Shown piece after piece: positions 1 through 11,825 of a DNA stretch of 64,000 nucleotides; position 1 is the stretch's first letter; each line of letters opens with the position of its first letter. Under the pieces are notes generated by a model, which was given only the letters and a program-made list of their open reading frames with translations, had not been told where the DNA came from and made no database searches. The stretch comes from Solirubrobacterales bacterium (GTDB lineage: Bacteria; Actinomycetota; Thermoleophilia; Solirubrobacterales; 70-9): assembly GCA_009691195.1 (NCBI GenBank), contig SHVA01000009.1, forward strand, positions 1 to 64,000, written 5' to 3'. The position numbers were made by a program, and so were the translations under genes.

Positions 1-2930
<2,930 letters not shown>

Positions 2931-3058
2931 CGATCCTCGTTCGACGTCGGCCGGGCATGACGAGCGGCCGGATCGATCGTCCGGTCGCTCACCCCGGCAC
3001 GGGCCGGGGCAGGTCCGATTCTAGAAAGCGCCCAGCCCCCGTCCCGAGTCGGGACTGG

Positions 3059-5430
3059 CTACTTGCCCTTTTTCTTCTTCTTCTTTTTGACGACCTTGAC
3101 GCTGCGCGTCGCCGGCGAGGCGTCGGCGTTTCCGGCGAGGTCGACCGCGCGCACCTGGAAGCTGTGCGTGCCCAGCTTCAGCTTGCGGAGGGCCGGGGAG
3201 CCGCAGGCGACGAAGGCGCCCGCGTCGAGCTTGCACTGGAAGCTCGCCCCGACCTCCGAGCTGAAGCTGAAACTGGCGGCGACCGTCTTCTTGGCCTTGA
3301 GCTTTGCCTTGGGGCCCGCGGTGATAGTCGTCTGTGGCGCGGTCGCGTCGGTTGCGAGCGGCGCCGCGAACTCGGAGCTTCCCGCCGAGGCCGTGGTCTG
3401 GTTTGCGGTGACGAGCGCGCCGGCGACCTGGCCCGAGTTGTGGTTGACAACCCACTTGCCGTCGGCGCCGGCTGTGCCCGTGCCCAGCAAGGCGCCGAGC
3501 TCGCCGGGCGATGCGGTTGCCTTGGCGAAGACCCGGATCGTGGCGCCCACAGTCGCGGTTCCGCGGGTCAGGTTCGGCCCCGTCACGGTGACCACCGGCG
3601 TCTGGATGCCGGCGTTGGGTCCCGTGGCAGCCGGGTTGCCGGGCCCCTCGCCGAGATCGTTGAGATCGTCGAAGAGGCCGAGAAAGAGGTCGCTGGCCGT
3701 AGACCCATTGTTTGAACCGCGGTTGCCGGCGAACACGTTGGCGTCGTTGCGGAGCAGTGCGCCCGGAGGTACCGGCTGCAGGTCGCCCTCGTTCCTCACC
3801 TCGATCGCATCGCCAGCCTGGTTCGAGATGACGTTCTCCTCGGCCGTGGTGTCGCCGCCGATCGTGTTGCCCGTGGAAGCGTCTATGCCCAGGCTGGTGA
3901 CCAGGACTCCTCGAGCGGCACCGCCGCCTTGATCACCGCCGACGGAGTCCGTGCCGATCAGGTTGCCCTGGACGATGTTGTTGGTATCGCCCTCGAGCGA
4001 GAGCCCAGTCAGGTAGTTGTTGCCGATCGTGTTGCCGGTGATGGTCGAGTCGTGGAGGTTGAAGCTCCGGATCCCGTCGGCGCCGAGGCCCAGATTCTCT
4101 CCCGCCGGTCCGACGCCGAGGAGGTTGTCCTGCACCAGGGCATCGCTTCCCTGGAGCTGCATGGCATCGACGCCTGAGCCCGCCAGGGCGATCCGGTTCC
4201 CGATCACCTGTGCTCCGGCGCCCTCGACGGAGTCAACGGTAATCCCGTAGTCGCTGGGCGGAGAGAGAGGCGCCGTCCCCGACATGTCGGTGCCGACGAA
4301 GTTGTTGCGGATCACCAGGTTTGGGGGGCCCTGGATCAACGCCCAGATTCCCGAGTCGCCGCCAGTGATGTAGTTGCGGTCCCCCGCCGCCGCGCCTCCG
4401 ATCGTTGTGTCGGGCGCGTTGAACACGTCGATCCCGGTGGTGTTTCCTATCGCTGCGGTGCCGGTTGCGTTGAAGCCGATCAGGTTGCCGCGGATGCTGG
4501 TCTGCTGTGCGTGGCCGAACTCGTTGTTGATGCCGGGACCCAGCAGATCGATTCCCCGGGTTGCGCCCGAGATCAGGTTGCAGGGGCCAGAACAGGTGCG
4601 GGTGTCGGCTGGGTACCATCGATCACCGTTCCCGTCGGTGAGTCGTCGCTGCCGTTCCCGCCGAGCTCGATGTCCTTCCCGTTGGCGGCGACCGCCGTCC
4701 CGGCCGCGTTGGTTCCGAAGTAGTTGCCCTGGATCACGGTGTCATCGCCCCTGAACACCGTGACGCCGACAGCGGCGTTGGCGAAGACGTTGCGCGCGGC
4801 CGCGGTGGTGCCCCCGATCACGGCGTCGTCGGCTGTGATGGCAACGCCCGTGTCGATCGCCTCGCCGGTCCCGTCGACCTTGATCCCGAACCAATCGTTC
4901 TGTATCTGGAGGCCGTCGGTGACGACGAGCGCGGCAACTCCACGAAAGGCGTTGGTGAGGGCCAGCCCACGGATTGTGACCGGGCTGCCGCCGGAGGTCA
5001 CCCGGAAGACATCGGTGGCGGTGGAGGTCGCCCTGACGCCAACGCATGGCGACGTGCTGGCGGGGGTCGCGCTGCAGCCATCGACGATGGTCGGCTCGTT
5101 GATGTCCGGCAGCATGCCGCCCAGCGTCAGGGTCGTCACAAGGCCGATGCCGCCTCCGCTGGTGTCGAAGCCGATCGTGTCGGTGGAGGTGGTGTCGCCG
5201 TCGCCGGCCTCGCCGACAGCGGCGCGCAGGGTGCAGTTGATCGGGAGCCCCAGGTCGACGTCGCAGAGCCCATCCCCGAGATTGACGTCGGACGCGTCGC
5301 CGGTCACATTGACCGTGAAGGTCTCGGCGTCGTCGGCGAGCGCGGGCGCGGCAGCAAGCGCGAGCGTGGTCAGGGTTGCCGCCATCACCGCCAGCGTGGT
5401 CCTACGTCTGCGCCCGCCCTGATCCCACAT
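3059..5430 (-). pseudogene. Secreted parallel beta-helix repeat protein, frameshifted
   Basis: About 790 residues split over two frames. The first frame (5430 to about 4594) has a signal peptide ending ALAAAPALA and beta-helix repeats (VIQGNYFGTNAAGTA). It then reads VIDGTQPTPAP and stops at 4573. The continuation TCSGPCNLISGATRG...IRGNLIGFNATGTAAIGN is in the next frame and runs without interruption to 3059. The family motif is a continuous Cys-Ser-Gly-x-Cys-Asn-Leu-Ile-Ser-Gly block, so one base appears to be missing near 4590-4600. The C-terminal half has more NLIGTD-type repeats, an Ig-like segment (ATIRVFAKA), a second Ig-like domain and a tail of seven lysines. It is probably a surface or secreted protein. 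The defect could be real decay or an assembly error. Confidence 0.8.
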
Positions 5431-5478
5431 CCCCGTACCCCTATCCGCTGCGACCTTCTTCGCGAAAGCCTAGCCGGA

Positions 5479-6204
5479 TCAACCGCCGTATGGAAGGCCC
5501 GGGCCCGAGCGCTGCCACTCGACCTGACCTCGCCCTTCCTCGGCGGAGCGCTCGACGACGCCGTCCCACTCGAGCAGCATCCGCTTCAGGCGCGCGACGG
5601 CCTCAGGCGGATGCTCGGCGACCTCGGCGGCAAGCTCGAGGGCGGCCTCCTCCGTACGCGCGGCGGGTGCGACCCGGTGGACGAGCCCCATCCGCAGCGC
5701 CTCATCGGCGCTGACATTGCGGGAGGTCAGCAGCAGGTACTTGGCGGTCGAGAGACCGCACAGCGTCACCAGCCGCGCCGGGCCCACCGGTACGCCGAGC
5801 TGGGCGCCGGGGAAGCGCAGCCGCAGGTTCCCGCCGGCAACGCGCAGATCGCAGGCGACGGCGATCTCGGCCCCGCCGCCGACGACCGAGCCGTGGCAGA
5901 CCGCGACCGTCGGCTTGGGAAAGGCGACGAGCTCGTCGTAGAGCTGCGCGAACAGCTCCATCCGCCGGACCTTCCCCTCCTCGTCGAGCTCCTCCTTGAT
6001 ATCGGCCCCCGCAGAGAGACCGAGGTGGTCGTTGGAGGAGATCACCAGCACCCGGACCGCGTCGTCCTCGCGGGCGGTGCCCAGGTGGGCCAGCATGCCC
6101 TCGAGCATCGCCGTGTTGATCGCGTTGCGCGCGTCCTCGCGCTCGAGCCTCAGCAGCGCGATGCCCGCGTCGGCGGAATAGCTGGTCAGCGGCGCGTCGC
6201 TCAT
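5479..6204 (-). CDS. Enoyl-CoA hydratase/isomerase-family protein
   Basis: Crotonase-fold protein of 241 residues. The oxyanion-hole segments are visible as AGADIK (65-70) and VVGGGAEIA (107-115). The first catalytic Glu of hydratases is present (E113). The second catalytic position falls in the segment FPGAQLG (131-137), which has no acidic residue, so ordinary syn-hydration of enoyl-CoA is doubtful. An isomerase, thioesterase or other crotonase chemistry is more likely. The ATG overlaps the pth stop codon by 4 bp (ATGA), which implies translational coupling. It is an insertion into the conserved pth-mfd order. Substrate unknown. Confidence 0.85.
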   Translation of the reverse strand: MSDAPLTSYSADAGIALLRLEREDARNAINTAMLEGMLAHLGTAREDDAVRVLVISSNDHLGLSAGADIKEELDEEGKVRRMELFAQLYDELVAFPKPTVAVCHGSVVGGGAEIAVACDLRVAGGNLRLRFPGAQLGVPVGPARLVTLCGLSTAKYLLLTSRNVSADEALRMGLVHRVAPAARTEEAALELAAEVAEHPPEAVARLKRMLLEWDGVVERSAEEGRGQVEWQRSGPGLPYGG

Positions 6205-6908
6205 TCGGCGCGATTCTGCTGATCGGGGACCGGCTCCGGCTCCCCGGCGATGCGCTCGACCAGGCTCTCGGCCTCGTCGGCAGCCGCTGCGATCAGGGCG
6301 AGCACGTCCTCGTGCAGCTCGCGGAAGTTGCCGAGAACGTAGGCCGAGACGATCTCGGGGTCAGAGCTCTTCGGTCGCCCGACACCGGCGCGCACTCGCC
6401 AGAAGTCGGGGCCGCCGAGCCCCTCGTTGAGGCTCTTGAGCCCGTTGTGGCCGGCGAGGCCGCCACCGAGGCGCGAGCGAACCTCCCCGAAGGGCAGGTC
6501 GATCTCATCGTGGAGCGCGATCACGGCGTCGAGCGGGACGCCGAGCGAGCCCCGCGCGGGGCCGGCAGCGGAGCCGGACTCGTTCATATAGGTCTGGGGA
6601 AGCAGGATCGCCACCCGCGGGCCACCGGGCCGCACCTTGCCCTCGGCGATCAGGCCACCGAAGCGCTTGCGCGCCCGCGGCAGCTCCCAGCGGTCGGCCA
6701 ACACGTCGGCGATCTCGAAGCCGACGTTGTGGCGGGTCGACGCGTAGCGCTTTCCGGGGTTGCCGAGCCCGACGAGCAGGACGTCTGCTCGTCCCTCGCC
6801 CCCGGCCTCGTCCTCAGCGCTTCGCCCTCGGCGGCGAAAGAGGGACAGCGGCCTAGTCCCCGCCGCCGGAATCGCCGCCGCCAGAGTCTCCGCCGCCTCC
6901 GGAATCAC
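6201..6908 (-). CDS. pth: Peptidyl-tRNA hydrolase Pth (start uncertain)
   Basis: Hydrolyses peptidyl-tRNA released from stalled ribosomes. The conserved core runs from LLVGLGNPG (about 6788) to the stop, 195 residues, the normal family length. It contains the catalytic His in RHNVGF, the HDEIDLPFG block and GGLAGHNGLKS. No ATG, GTG or TTG lies at the expected start. The nearest in-frame candidate is GTG 6908, which gives about 40 extra residues and lies inside the Gly-rich repeat of the upstream gene. A CTG at 6848 is also possible. The frame stays open further upstream as Arg/Thr/Ala-rich sequence antisense to nothing recognisable, so that part is not considered coding. The gene sits in an operon with rplY upstream and the crotonase downstream. 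Confidence 0.9.
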   Translation of the reverse strand: MIPEAAETLAAAIPAAGTRPLSLFRRRGRSAEDEAGGEGRADVLLVGLGNPGKRYASTRHNVGFEIADVLADRWELPRARKRFGGLIAEGKVRPGGPRVAILLPQTYMNESGSAAGPARGSLGVPLDAVIALHDEIDLPFGEVRSRLGGGLAGHNGLKSLNEGLGGPDFWRVRAGVGRPKSSDPEIVSAYVLGNFRELHEDVLALIAAAADEAESLVERIAGEPEPVPDQQNRAE

Positions 6909-7200
6909 CGCCGCCTCCCGAGTCGCCCCCGCCCGAGTCGCCCAGGATCTCGTAGGTCGCTTCGCCCACGGGCGCGTCGCCCTTGCCGCCGTCGTTGCCT
7001 CCCTTGGCGTCGTCGCCGCTTCCCTTCGGGGCGTCGTCCCTACCGTCGCCGCGGTCACCCTTCTCGTCGCCGCGATCGTCCTTGCCGTCGCCGTGCCCTC
7101 CGCCGGGGTGAGGCGTGGTGGCGACGGTGGTCGGCGTCGTGTCCGTGTAGTCGGAGCTGGGGGGCCGGCGGCCTCTGAACAGGCGGCGCAGCCAGGACAC
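6853..7200 (-). CDS. Small Gly/Asp/Ser-rich hypothetical protein
   Basis: 115 residues starting MSWLRRLFRGRRPP, a basic and possibly membrane-associated N-terminus. A highly charged Asp/Lys/Gly-rich middle follows, then a C-terminal run of DSGGG/DSGGGG units. The GTG start lies two bases after the rplY stop, so it reads as the second gene of the rplY-pth operon. Its 3' end overlaps the possible pth start. I do not recognise the family. The low complexity means it could be a fast-evolving linker-type protein. Coding status is supported by position, tight spacing and codon bias only. Confidence 0.55.
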   Translation of the reverse strand: MSWLRRLFRGRRPPSSDYTDTTPTTVATTPHPGGGHGDGKDDRGDEKGDRGDGRDDAPKGSGDDAKGGNDGGKGDAPVGEATYEILGDSGGGDSGGGGDSGGGGDSGGGDSGGGD

Positions 7201-7202
7201 GG

Positions 7203-7907
7203 CTACTCGTCCTCCGACTCTCCGACCCGCTCGGGCTGCTCGGGCTCGGCGGGCTCCTCGCCCTCGGCGGGCTCCTCGCCCTCCTCGCCCTCGCCGACGA
7301 GCTCCGTCTCCTCCTCGAGCTCGGGCTCGGGCTCCTCCTCGACCCGTGGCGGGCTGAGGGTGGCGATCGTGATCTCCTCCGGGTCGTCGGCCATGAACTT
7401 GACCCCGGACGGCGGGGTGACCACTGAAAGCTGGATGGTGTCGCCGATGACCATCTCCGAGACGTCGACGGTGATCTTCTCGGGGATCTCGGTCGGCAGG
7501 GCCTCGACGGTGATCTCGCGGGTGACATGGTCGAGCACGCCGCCCTCGCGGACGCCGGGAGCCTGATCTAGCCCCTCGAGCTCGATCGGGACCTCGGACT
7601 CGATCTTCTCGTCGAGGCGAACCTCGAGGCAGTCGATGTGGATCACGTTGCCGCGCACCGGGTGGCGCTGCTCCTCCTTGATCACGACGGGCACAGCGGC
7701 CGAGTCGTCGAGCTCGAGGTCGAGCAGCGTGTGGCCCTCGCCGAGCAGCGTCCGGAGCGTGCGCTCCTCGACCTGGAAGGGCCGGGCGTCACCGCCGTGG
7801 CCGTATACGATCCCGGGTACGAGGCCGGAACGGCGCAGGCGGCGGCTCTCGCGGGAGCCGAACTCGTCGCGTTCCTGGACCTTGAGGGTTGCTCGATCTG
7901 ATGCCAT
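7203..7907 (-). CDS. rplY: 50S ribosomal protein L25 (CTC family, long form)
   Basis: 5S rRNA-binding ribosomal protein of the general stress protein CTC type, 234 residues. The N-terminal L25 domain (LKVQERDEFGSRESRRLRRSG, about 8-95) is followed by the TL5 C-terminal beta domain (to about 190). A very acidic tail of about 45 residues rich in Glu/Pro/Gly ends the protein. The neighbours pth downstream and prs/glmU upstream are classic for this gene. The ATG has no good Shine-Dalgarno sequence. A TATCCT element about 45-50 bp upstream could be its -10. Confidence 0.93.
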   Translation of the reverse strand: MASDRATLKVQERDEFGSRESRRLRRSGLVPGIVYGHGGDARPFQVEERTLRTLLGEGHTLLDLELDDSAAVPVVIKEEQRHPVRGNVIHIDCLEVRLDEKIESEVPIELEGLDQAPGVREGGVLDHVTREITVEALPTEIPEKITVDVSEMVIGDTIQLSVVTPPSGVKFMADDPEEITIATLSPPRVEEEPEPELEEETELVGEGEEGEEPAEGEEPAEPEQPERVGESEDE

Positions 7908-7983
7908 ATGAGTCGGGTGAGGCCGGCCAACGCCGATCCCGGCGCGGTCGCCTCCAACCCAGGATAGAAAATGTGTACCCAGA

Positions 7984-9546
7984 GTGGTCCGCGATCCCGA
8001 ACAACAGCCCCCCGAGCATCCCCCCGAGCCGCCTGAGGGCGACGAGGATGCCGAGCGCTGGGCGGTAGAGGTGCCCCGGTTCCAGGAGGGGTGGCCGCCT
8101 CCCCGCGACGAGGACGAGGACGCCGAGCCGCCCGAGCAGGGAGGCGAGATCCCGGAGGGGCGGCTGGAGCGATCCGCCCGGCTGGGGGCGACCCTGGGAG
8201 CAGAGGCGACCCGCTACGCCGCGACGGCTGCGGCGAACGTCGCGCGCTCCCCGGAGAAGGCCCAGGAGCGGCTGGAGAACCGGCACGCCGAGACGGCGGG
8301 CCGGATCGCATCGACCCTCGGCGAGATGAAGGGCGCGGCGATGAAGCTGGGCCAGATGGCCTCCTTCATCGACGTCGACTTCCTGCCGCCCGAGTACCGC
8401 GAGATCTACCAGGAGCAGCTCGCCAAGCTGCGCTCGAAGGCCCCGGCGATGCCGTGGGGCCGGGTGAGGGAGGTACTCGAAGAGGAGTACGAGGGAGAGC
8501 CGCTGGAGCAGCTCTTCTCCCAGTTCGAGCCCGATGCCTTCGCCGCCGCCTCGATTGGACAGGTGCACCGCGCGGCGCTGCCCGACGGCACCATGGTCGC
8601 GGTCAAGGTCCAATACCCCGGTGTGGCCGAGGCGCTCGAGGGCGACCTCGCCAACGCCGGCGTCCTCGTCAGGCTGGCGCGCGCGCTGGCGCCGGGCCTC
8701 GACGCCAAGGCGATCGCCGACGAGCTTAAGGAGCGCGTGCTGGAGGAGCTCGACTACGAGTACGAGGCGCAGAACCAGCGCGCCTTCGCCCGGGCCTATG
8801 AGGGCCACCCGTTCATCTACGTCCCGAAGGTGCACTCGAAGCTGTCGCGGCGAAGGGTCCTGGTCAGCGAGTACGTCGAGGGGCGCGACTTCGAGCAGGT
8901 CAAGCGGCTCGACCAGTTCGACCGCGACCTCTTCGGGGAGATCCTCTTCCGCTTCTGCTTCGGGTCGATCTACCACCTCCAGCACTTCAACGCCGACACC
9001 CATCCCGGCAACTACCTGCTGATGGACGATGGCCGCGTGGCCTTCCTCGACTTCGGAATGACCAAGAAGCTGAGCGCCGACCAGATCCGGCTCGAGCAGC
9101 GCGCCGTTGACGCCGCGGGCCGCGACGACGCCGAGGGCCTGCGGGAGGTGCTCCAGGAGCTGGGGTTCGTCGGCGAGGCCGGCGGGGAGGCCGAGCGGCT
9201 GATGGAGCAGGTGAAGGCGATCGGCGGCTGGTACATGGAGGACGCCGAGCTCGAGATCACGCCCGAGCGCGTTATGCGGACGATCGAGGTCACCTCCAAC
9301 CCGCGCTCGGAGTACTACGACCTGCTGCGCCGCGAGAGCATTCCCGCCGACGAGCTGATGGGGCGCCGCATGGAGACCGGGCTGCTCGCCGTGCTGGCCC
9401 AGCTGCGCGCGACGCAGAACTGGCATCGGATCATGCGCGAGTGGGTCTACGCCGACCCGCCCTCGACGGTGCTCGGCGAGGCGGAGTGGCGCTACTTCAA
9501 GGAGCGAGGGACCAACCGCACCCCGGGCCTCGCCACCCGCGCCTAG
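7984..9546 (+). CDS. ABC1/UbiB-family atypical kinase (AarF domain)
   Basis: Atypical protein-kinase-like ATPase of 520 residues, of the family linked to isoprenoid-lipid (quinone) metabolism. Visible motifs are the family-specific KxGQ (KLGQ, 121-124), the Ala-rich nucleotide loop AAASIGQVH in place of a Gly-rich loop, VAVKVQYPG, the HFNADTHPGN catalytic segment and FLDFGM. The first 60 residues are acidic and proline-rich and may not be conserved, so the true start could lie further in. It is divergent from rplY across 76 bp. Its stop abuts the stop of the convergent GDPD gene. Confidence 0.85.
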   Translation: MVRDPEQQPPEHPPEPPEGDEDAERWAVEVPRFQEGWPPPRDEDEDAEPPEQGGEIPEGRLERSARLGATLGAEATRYAATAAANVARSPEKAQERLENRHAETAGRIASTLGEMKGAAMKLGQMASFIDVDFLPPEYREIYQEQLAKLRSKAPAMPWGRVREVLEEEYEGEPLEQLFSQFEPDAFAAASIGQVHRAALPDGTMVAVKVQYPGVAEALEGDLANAGVLVRLARALAPGLDAKAIADELKERVLEELDYEYEAQNQRAFARAYEGHPFIYVPKVHSKLSRRRVLVSEYVEGRDFEQVKRLDQFDRDLFGEILFRFCFGSIYHLQHFNADTHPGNYLLMDDGRVAFLDFGMTKKLSADQIRLEQRAVDAAGRDDAEGLREVLQELGFVGEAGGEAERLMEQVKAIGGWYMEDAELEITPERVMRTIEVTSNPRSEYYDLLRRESIPADELMGRRMETGLLAVLAQLRATQNWHRIMREWVYADPPSTVLGEAEWRYFKERGTNRTPGLATRA

Positions 9547-10311
9547 TCAGTCCTCGGGCTTGTCGTCCTTGGGCGCCTTGCCGTCGCCGAGTCCGTCGGC
9601 CTCGGCGAACAGCCGCGGGTCGTTGCTGACGATGCCGTCGACGCCCATCTCGGTCAGCTCCGCGATCCGCTCGGCGTCATCGACGGTCCAGGCCATCAGC
9701 TCGACGTCGGCCTCGCGGGCGGCCTCTACGAGGCGCGGGGTGATCAGGTGGTGGTAGGCCCAGACCGCGTAGACGCCCATCTCGGGCGCCTTGGTCGCGA
9801 TCGTCTTGGGAAAGCGCCGGCGCATCGCGGCTAGGCCCGCAATCAGGCCCGGCCTGGCCCAGCGCATGCCGGTCCAGTCAAGGCGGGTCTTCGGGATCGT
9901 CCAGCCGAGCCGCAGTTCCGGCTCGAGCGAGCGCAGCTTGGTCAGGCTCGAGACCTCCATCGTCGAGACCATCGCCCGCTCGAGCAGTCCATGCCCCGCG
10001 AGCACGCCGGCGAACTCCGCCTCGCGACCGGGAAGCTTGAGGTCGCAGTCGATCTCCACCTCGTCGAGGGGCGGGTCGAGGAAGGCACTCAGCGCCTCGG
10101 TCAGGCCCAGCGCGTGACGCGCATTGGCGTCCTCGTAGTCGTGAGCGACGACCAGCTGGCCCTCGCGGTTGTGGAGGACGTCGAGCTCGATCATGTCGAC
10201 GCCGTGCTCGACGGCCGCCTCGAAGCTCTCGAGCGTGTTCCCCGGCACGATCGCGTCAGCGCCCTTGTGGCCGATGCGGCGCACGACCCGATCGTCTTCT
10301 TCGGTAAGCAT
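9547..10311 (-). CDS. Glycerophosphodiester phosphodiesterase-family protein
   Basis: TIM-barrel GDPD protein of 254 residues from the start chosen here. Motifs are GHKGADAIVPGNTLESF near the N-terminus, MIELDV and LVVAHD in the middle, and MAWTVDD plus GVDGIVSNDP at the end. The canonical HRG...PENT signature is altered. Arg is Lys, and the metal-binding Glu of PENT is Gly (PGNT), so activity on glycerophosphodiesters is uncertain. The start ATG 10311 was chosen because TAGGGT lies seven bases upstream. An upstream ATG (10329) overlaps that hexamer. Confidence 0.82.
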   Translation of the reverse strand: MLTEEDDRVVRRIGHKGADAIVPGNTLESFEAAVEHGVDMIELDVLHNREGQLVVAHDYEDANARHALGLTEALSAFLDPPLDEVEIDCDLKLPGREAEFAGVLAGHGLLERAMVSTMEVSSLTKLRSLEPELRLGWTIPKTRLDWTGMRWARPGLIAGLAAMRRRFPKTIATKAPEMGVYAVWAYHHLITPRLVEAAREADVELMAWTVDDAERIAELTEMGVDGIVSNDPRLFAEADGLGDGKAPKDDKPED

Positions 10312-10318
10312 GCGCGTC

Positions 10319-10324
10319 ACCCTA
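10319..10324 (-). promoter_or_regulatory. Putative leaderless -10 (TAGGGT) for GDPD gene
   Basis: TAGGGT seven bases upstream of the ATG at 10311, with no Shine-Dalgarno sequence. Confidence 0.5.
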
Positions 10325-10384
10325 GCCATCTGGGGCGGACGGCCCGCTGTTAGCTTGCGGCTGGCCCCAGCGAGGCTCGCACGA

Positions 10385-10765
10385 ATGCTCCGGACGCTCA
10401 CAGCCCTGGCTTGCCTGACCGTGCTCGCGGTCGGAGTCGGCTGCGGCGAGTCGGACGAGCAACAGGTCCGCAGCGCCGTGGAGGACTTCACCCTGGTCAA
10501 GGAGACCGGGGACTACGGCACGGCCTGCGACGTGATGACGCTGCGCTTCCGGCGTCAGATCGGGCTGCGCGGGGATTGCGAGCAGGCGCTCGAGGAGCAG
10601 CTGAAGCAGCCGCCCGACCGCTCGTACGAGATCGCCGAGGTGAGGGTGCGCAGGAATCGGGCCGCCGTGGGGCTCAACGTGGCCCAGGACGAGGCACCGC
10701 CGAGCCGCCTCACCTACATCCTCAAGAACCTCGGCGACCGCTGGCGCATCGTCGGCCAGCGCTAG
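10385..10765 (+). CDS. Small putative lipoprotein, NTF2-like fold possible
   Basis: 126 residues. MLRTLTALACLTVLAVGVGC is a lipoprotein-like signal with Cys at residue 20, though the lipobox (VGVGC) is imperfect. The mature part starts with SDEQQVRSAVEDF and continues with GDYGTACDVMT and a C-terminal DRWRIVG. This pattern is common in secreted SnoaL/NTF2-like lipoproteins of actinobacteria. The ATG has GCGAGG upstream. It is divergent from the GDPD gene, with a 73-bp gap between the start codons. Ligand unknown. Confidence 0.7.
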   Translation: MLRTLTALACLTVLAVGVGCGESDEQQVRSAVEDFTLVKETGDYGTACDVMTLRFRRQIGLRGDCEQALEEQLKQPPDRSYEIAEVRVRRNRAAVGLNVAQDEAPPSRLTYILKNLGDRWRIVGQR

Positions 10766-10778
10766 GGGATCAGGCGCC

Positions 10779-11825
10779 CTAGAAGAGCTGGTTCTCGCCG
10801 GCGAAGATCTCGGAGACCGAGTCGTCGGTGAAGATGCGGCGAATCGAGTCCGCCAGCGTCTGCGAGGCGGAGATCACCGTGATGTTGTCGGGCGCGCCGG
10901 GGCGCTGGGGCATCGTGTCGGTGACGACGATCTTCTCGATGCCCGAGTTCTCGTAGCCCAGCCGCTCGTAGGCCGGCCCGGAGAAGACGCCGTGAGTGGC
11001 GCAGGCGATCACGCGCTTGGCGCCCTCGTCGAGGACGGTGCGGGCCGCCGCGCAGAGGGTGCCCGCCGTGTCGATCATGTCGTCGACCAGGACCGCGGTC
11101 TTGTCCTTGACGTCACCGACGATGTAGCCGATCTCCGCCACCTGCTGGGCGGGCCGCTCCTTCTCCATCACCGCCCAGTGGGTGCCGACCTTGCGGGCGA
11201 AGTTGCGGGCTGTCTTGACCCGGCCGGCGTCGGGGGAGACGATCACGAGGTCGGAATCGAAGTGCTGGTCGGTGAACCACTGGGTCAGCATCGGCATCGC
11301 TGTCATGTGGTCCAGGGGGACGTGGAAGAAGCCCTGCACCTGTCCGGCGTGGAGGTCCATGGTCAGGATCCGGTCGACGCCGACCGACTCGAGGCACTGG
11401 GCGACGAGACGGGCCGTGATCGGCTCGCGCGGGGCGGACTTCTTGTCCTGCCGGGCGTAGCCGTACCAGGGCATGACGGCGATGATCCGGTGGGCCGAGG
11501 CGCCCTGCGCCGCATCGATCATCGCCAGCAGCTCGACCAGCGCGTCGTTGGGGGTCATCCCGGCGGCGTCGTTGGCGGCGGTCGACTGGACGAGGAAGAC
11601 GTCGGCGCCGCGGATCGACTCCTCGTAGCGGCAGTAGACCTCGCCGTTGGAGAAGGTCTTGAGGGTGACGTCACCGAGGGCGACGCCCAGGTGCCGGGAG
11701 ATCTTCTGCGCCAGGTCCATCGAGGCGCGGCCGCCGAACACCATCAGCTTCTTGGTGTAGTCCTGATCGATCGCGGTCACGCTCTGCGGCCGCTCCTCGA
11801 CGGTGGGCTCCTCGCCGGTGCTCAC
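10779..11825 (-). CDS. prs: Ribose-phosphate pyrophosphokinase
   Basis: Makes PRPP from ribose 5-phosphate and ATP. 348 residues. The flexible-loop region SAPREPITARLVA, the PRPP-binding loop VDDMIDTAGT and the typical C-terminus (SVSEIFAGENQLF) are visible. About 30 unconserved residues precede the family start. The GTG start overlaps the glmU stop by 4 bp (GTGA), so the two are translationally coupled, as expected for the glmU-prs pair. Confidence 0.96.
   Translation of the reverse strand: MSTGEEPTVEERPQSVTAIDQDYTKKLMVFGGRASMDLAQKISRHLGVALGDVTLKTFSNGEVYCRYEESIRGADVFLVQSTAANDAAGMTPNDALVELLAMIDAAQGASAHRIIAVMPWYGYARQDKKSAPREPITARLVAQCLESVGVDRILTMDLHAGQVQGFFHVPLDHMTAMPMLTQWFTDQHFDSDLVIVSPDAGRVKTARNFARKVGTHWAVMEKERPAQQVAEIGYIVGDVKDKTAVLVDDMIDTAGTLCAAARTVLDEGAKRVIACATHGVFSGPAYERLGYENSGIEKIVVTDTMPQRPGAPDNITVISASQTLADSIRRIFTDDSVSEIFAGENQLF

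Noticed and set aside
3041-3055. GTCCCGA/TCGGGAC repeat as terminator of the beta-helix gene
   Set aside because: The stem is short, the centre overlaps and no T-tract follows on the minus strand.
7789-9426. 545-residue minus-strand frame opposite the UbiB-type gene
   Set aside because: No domain. The plus strand carries the full set of ABC1 kinase motifs.
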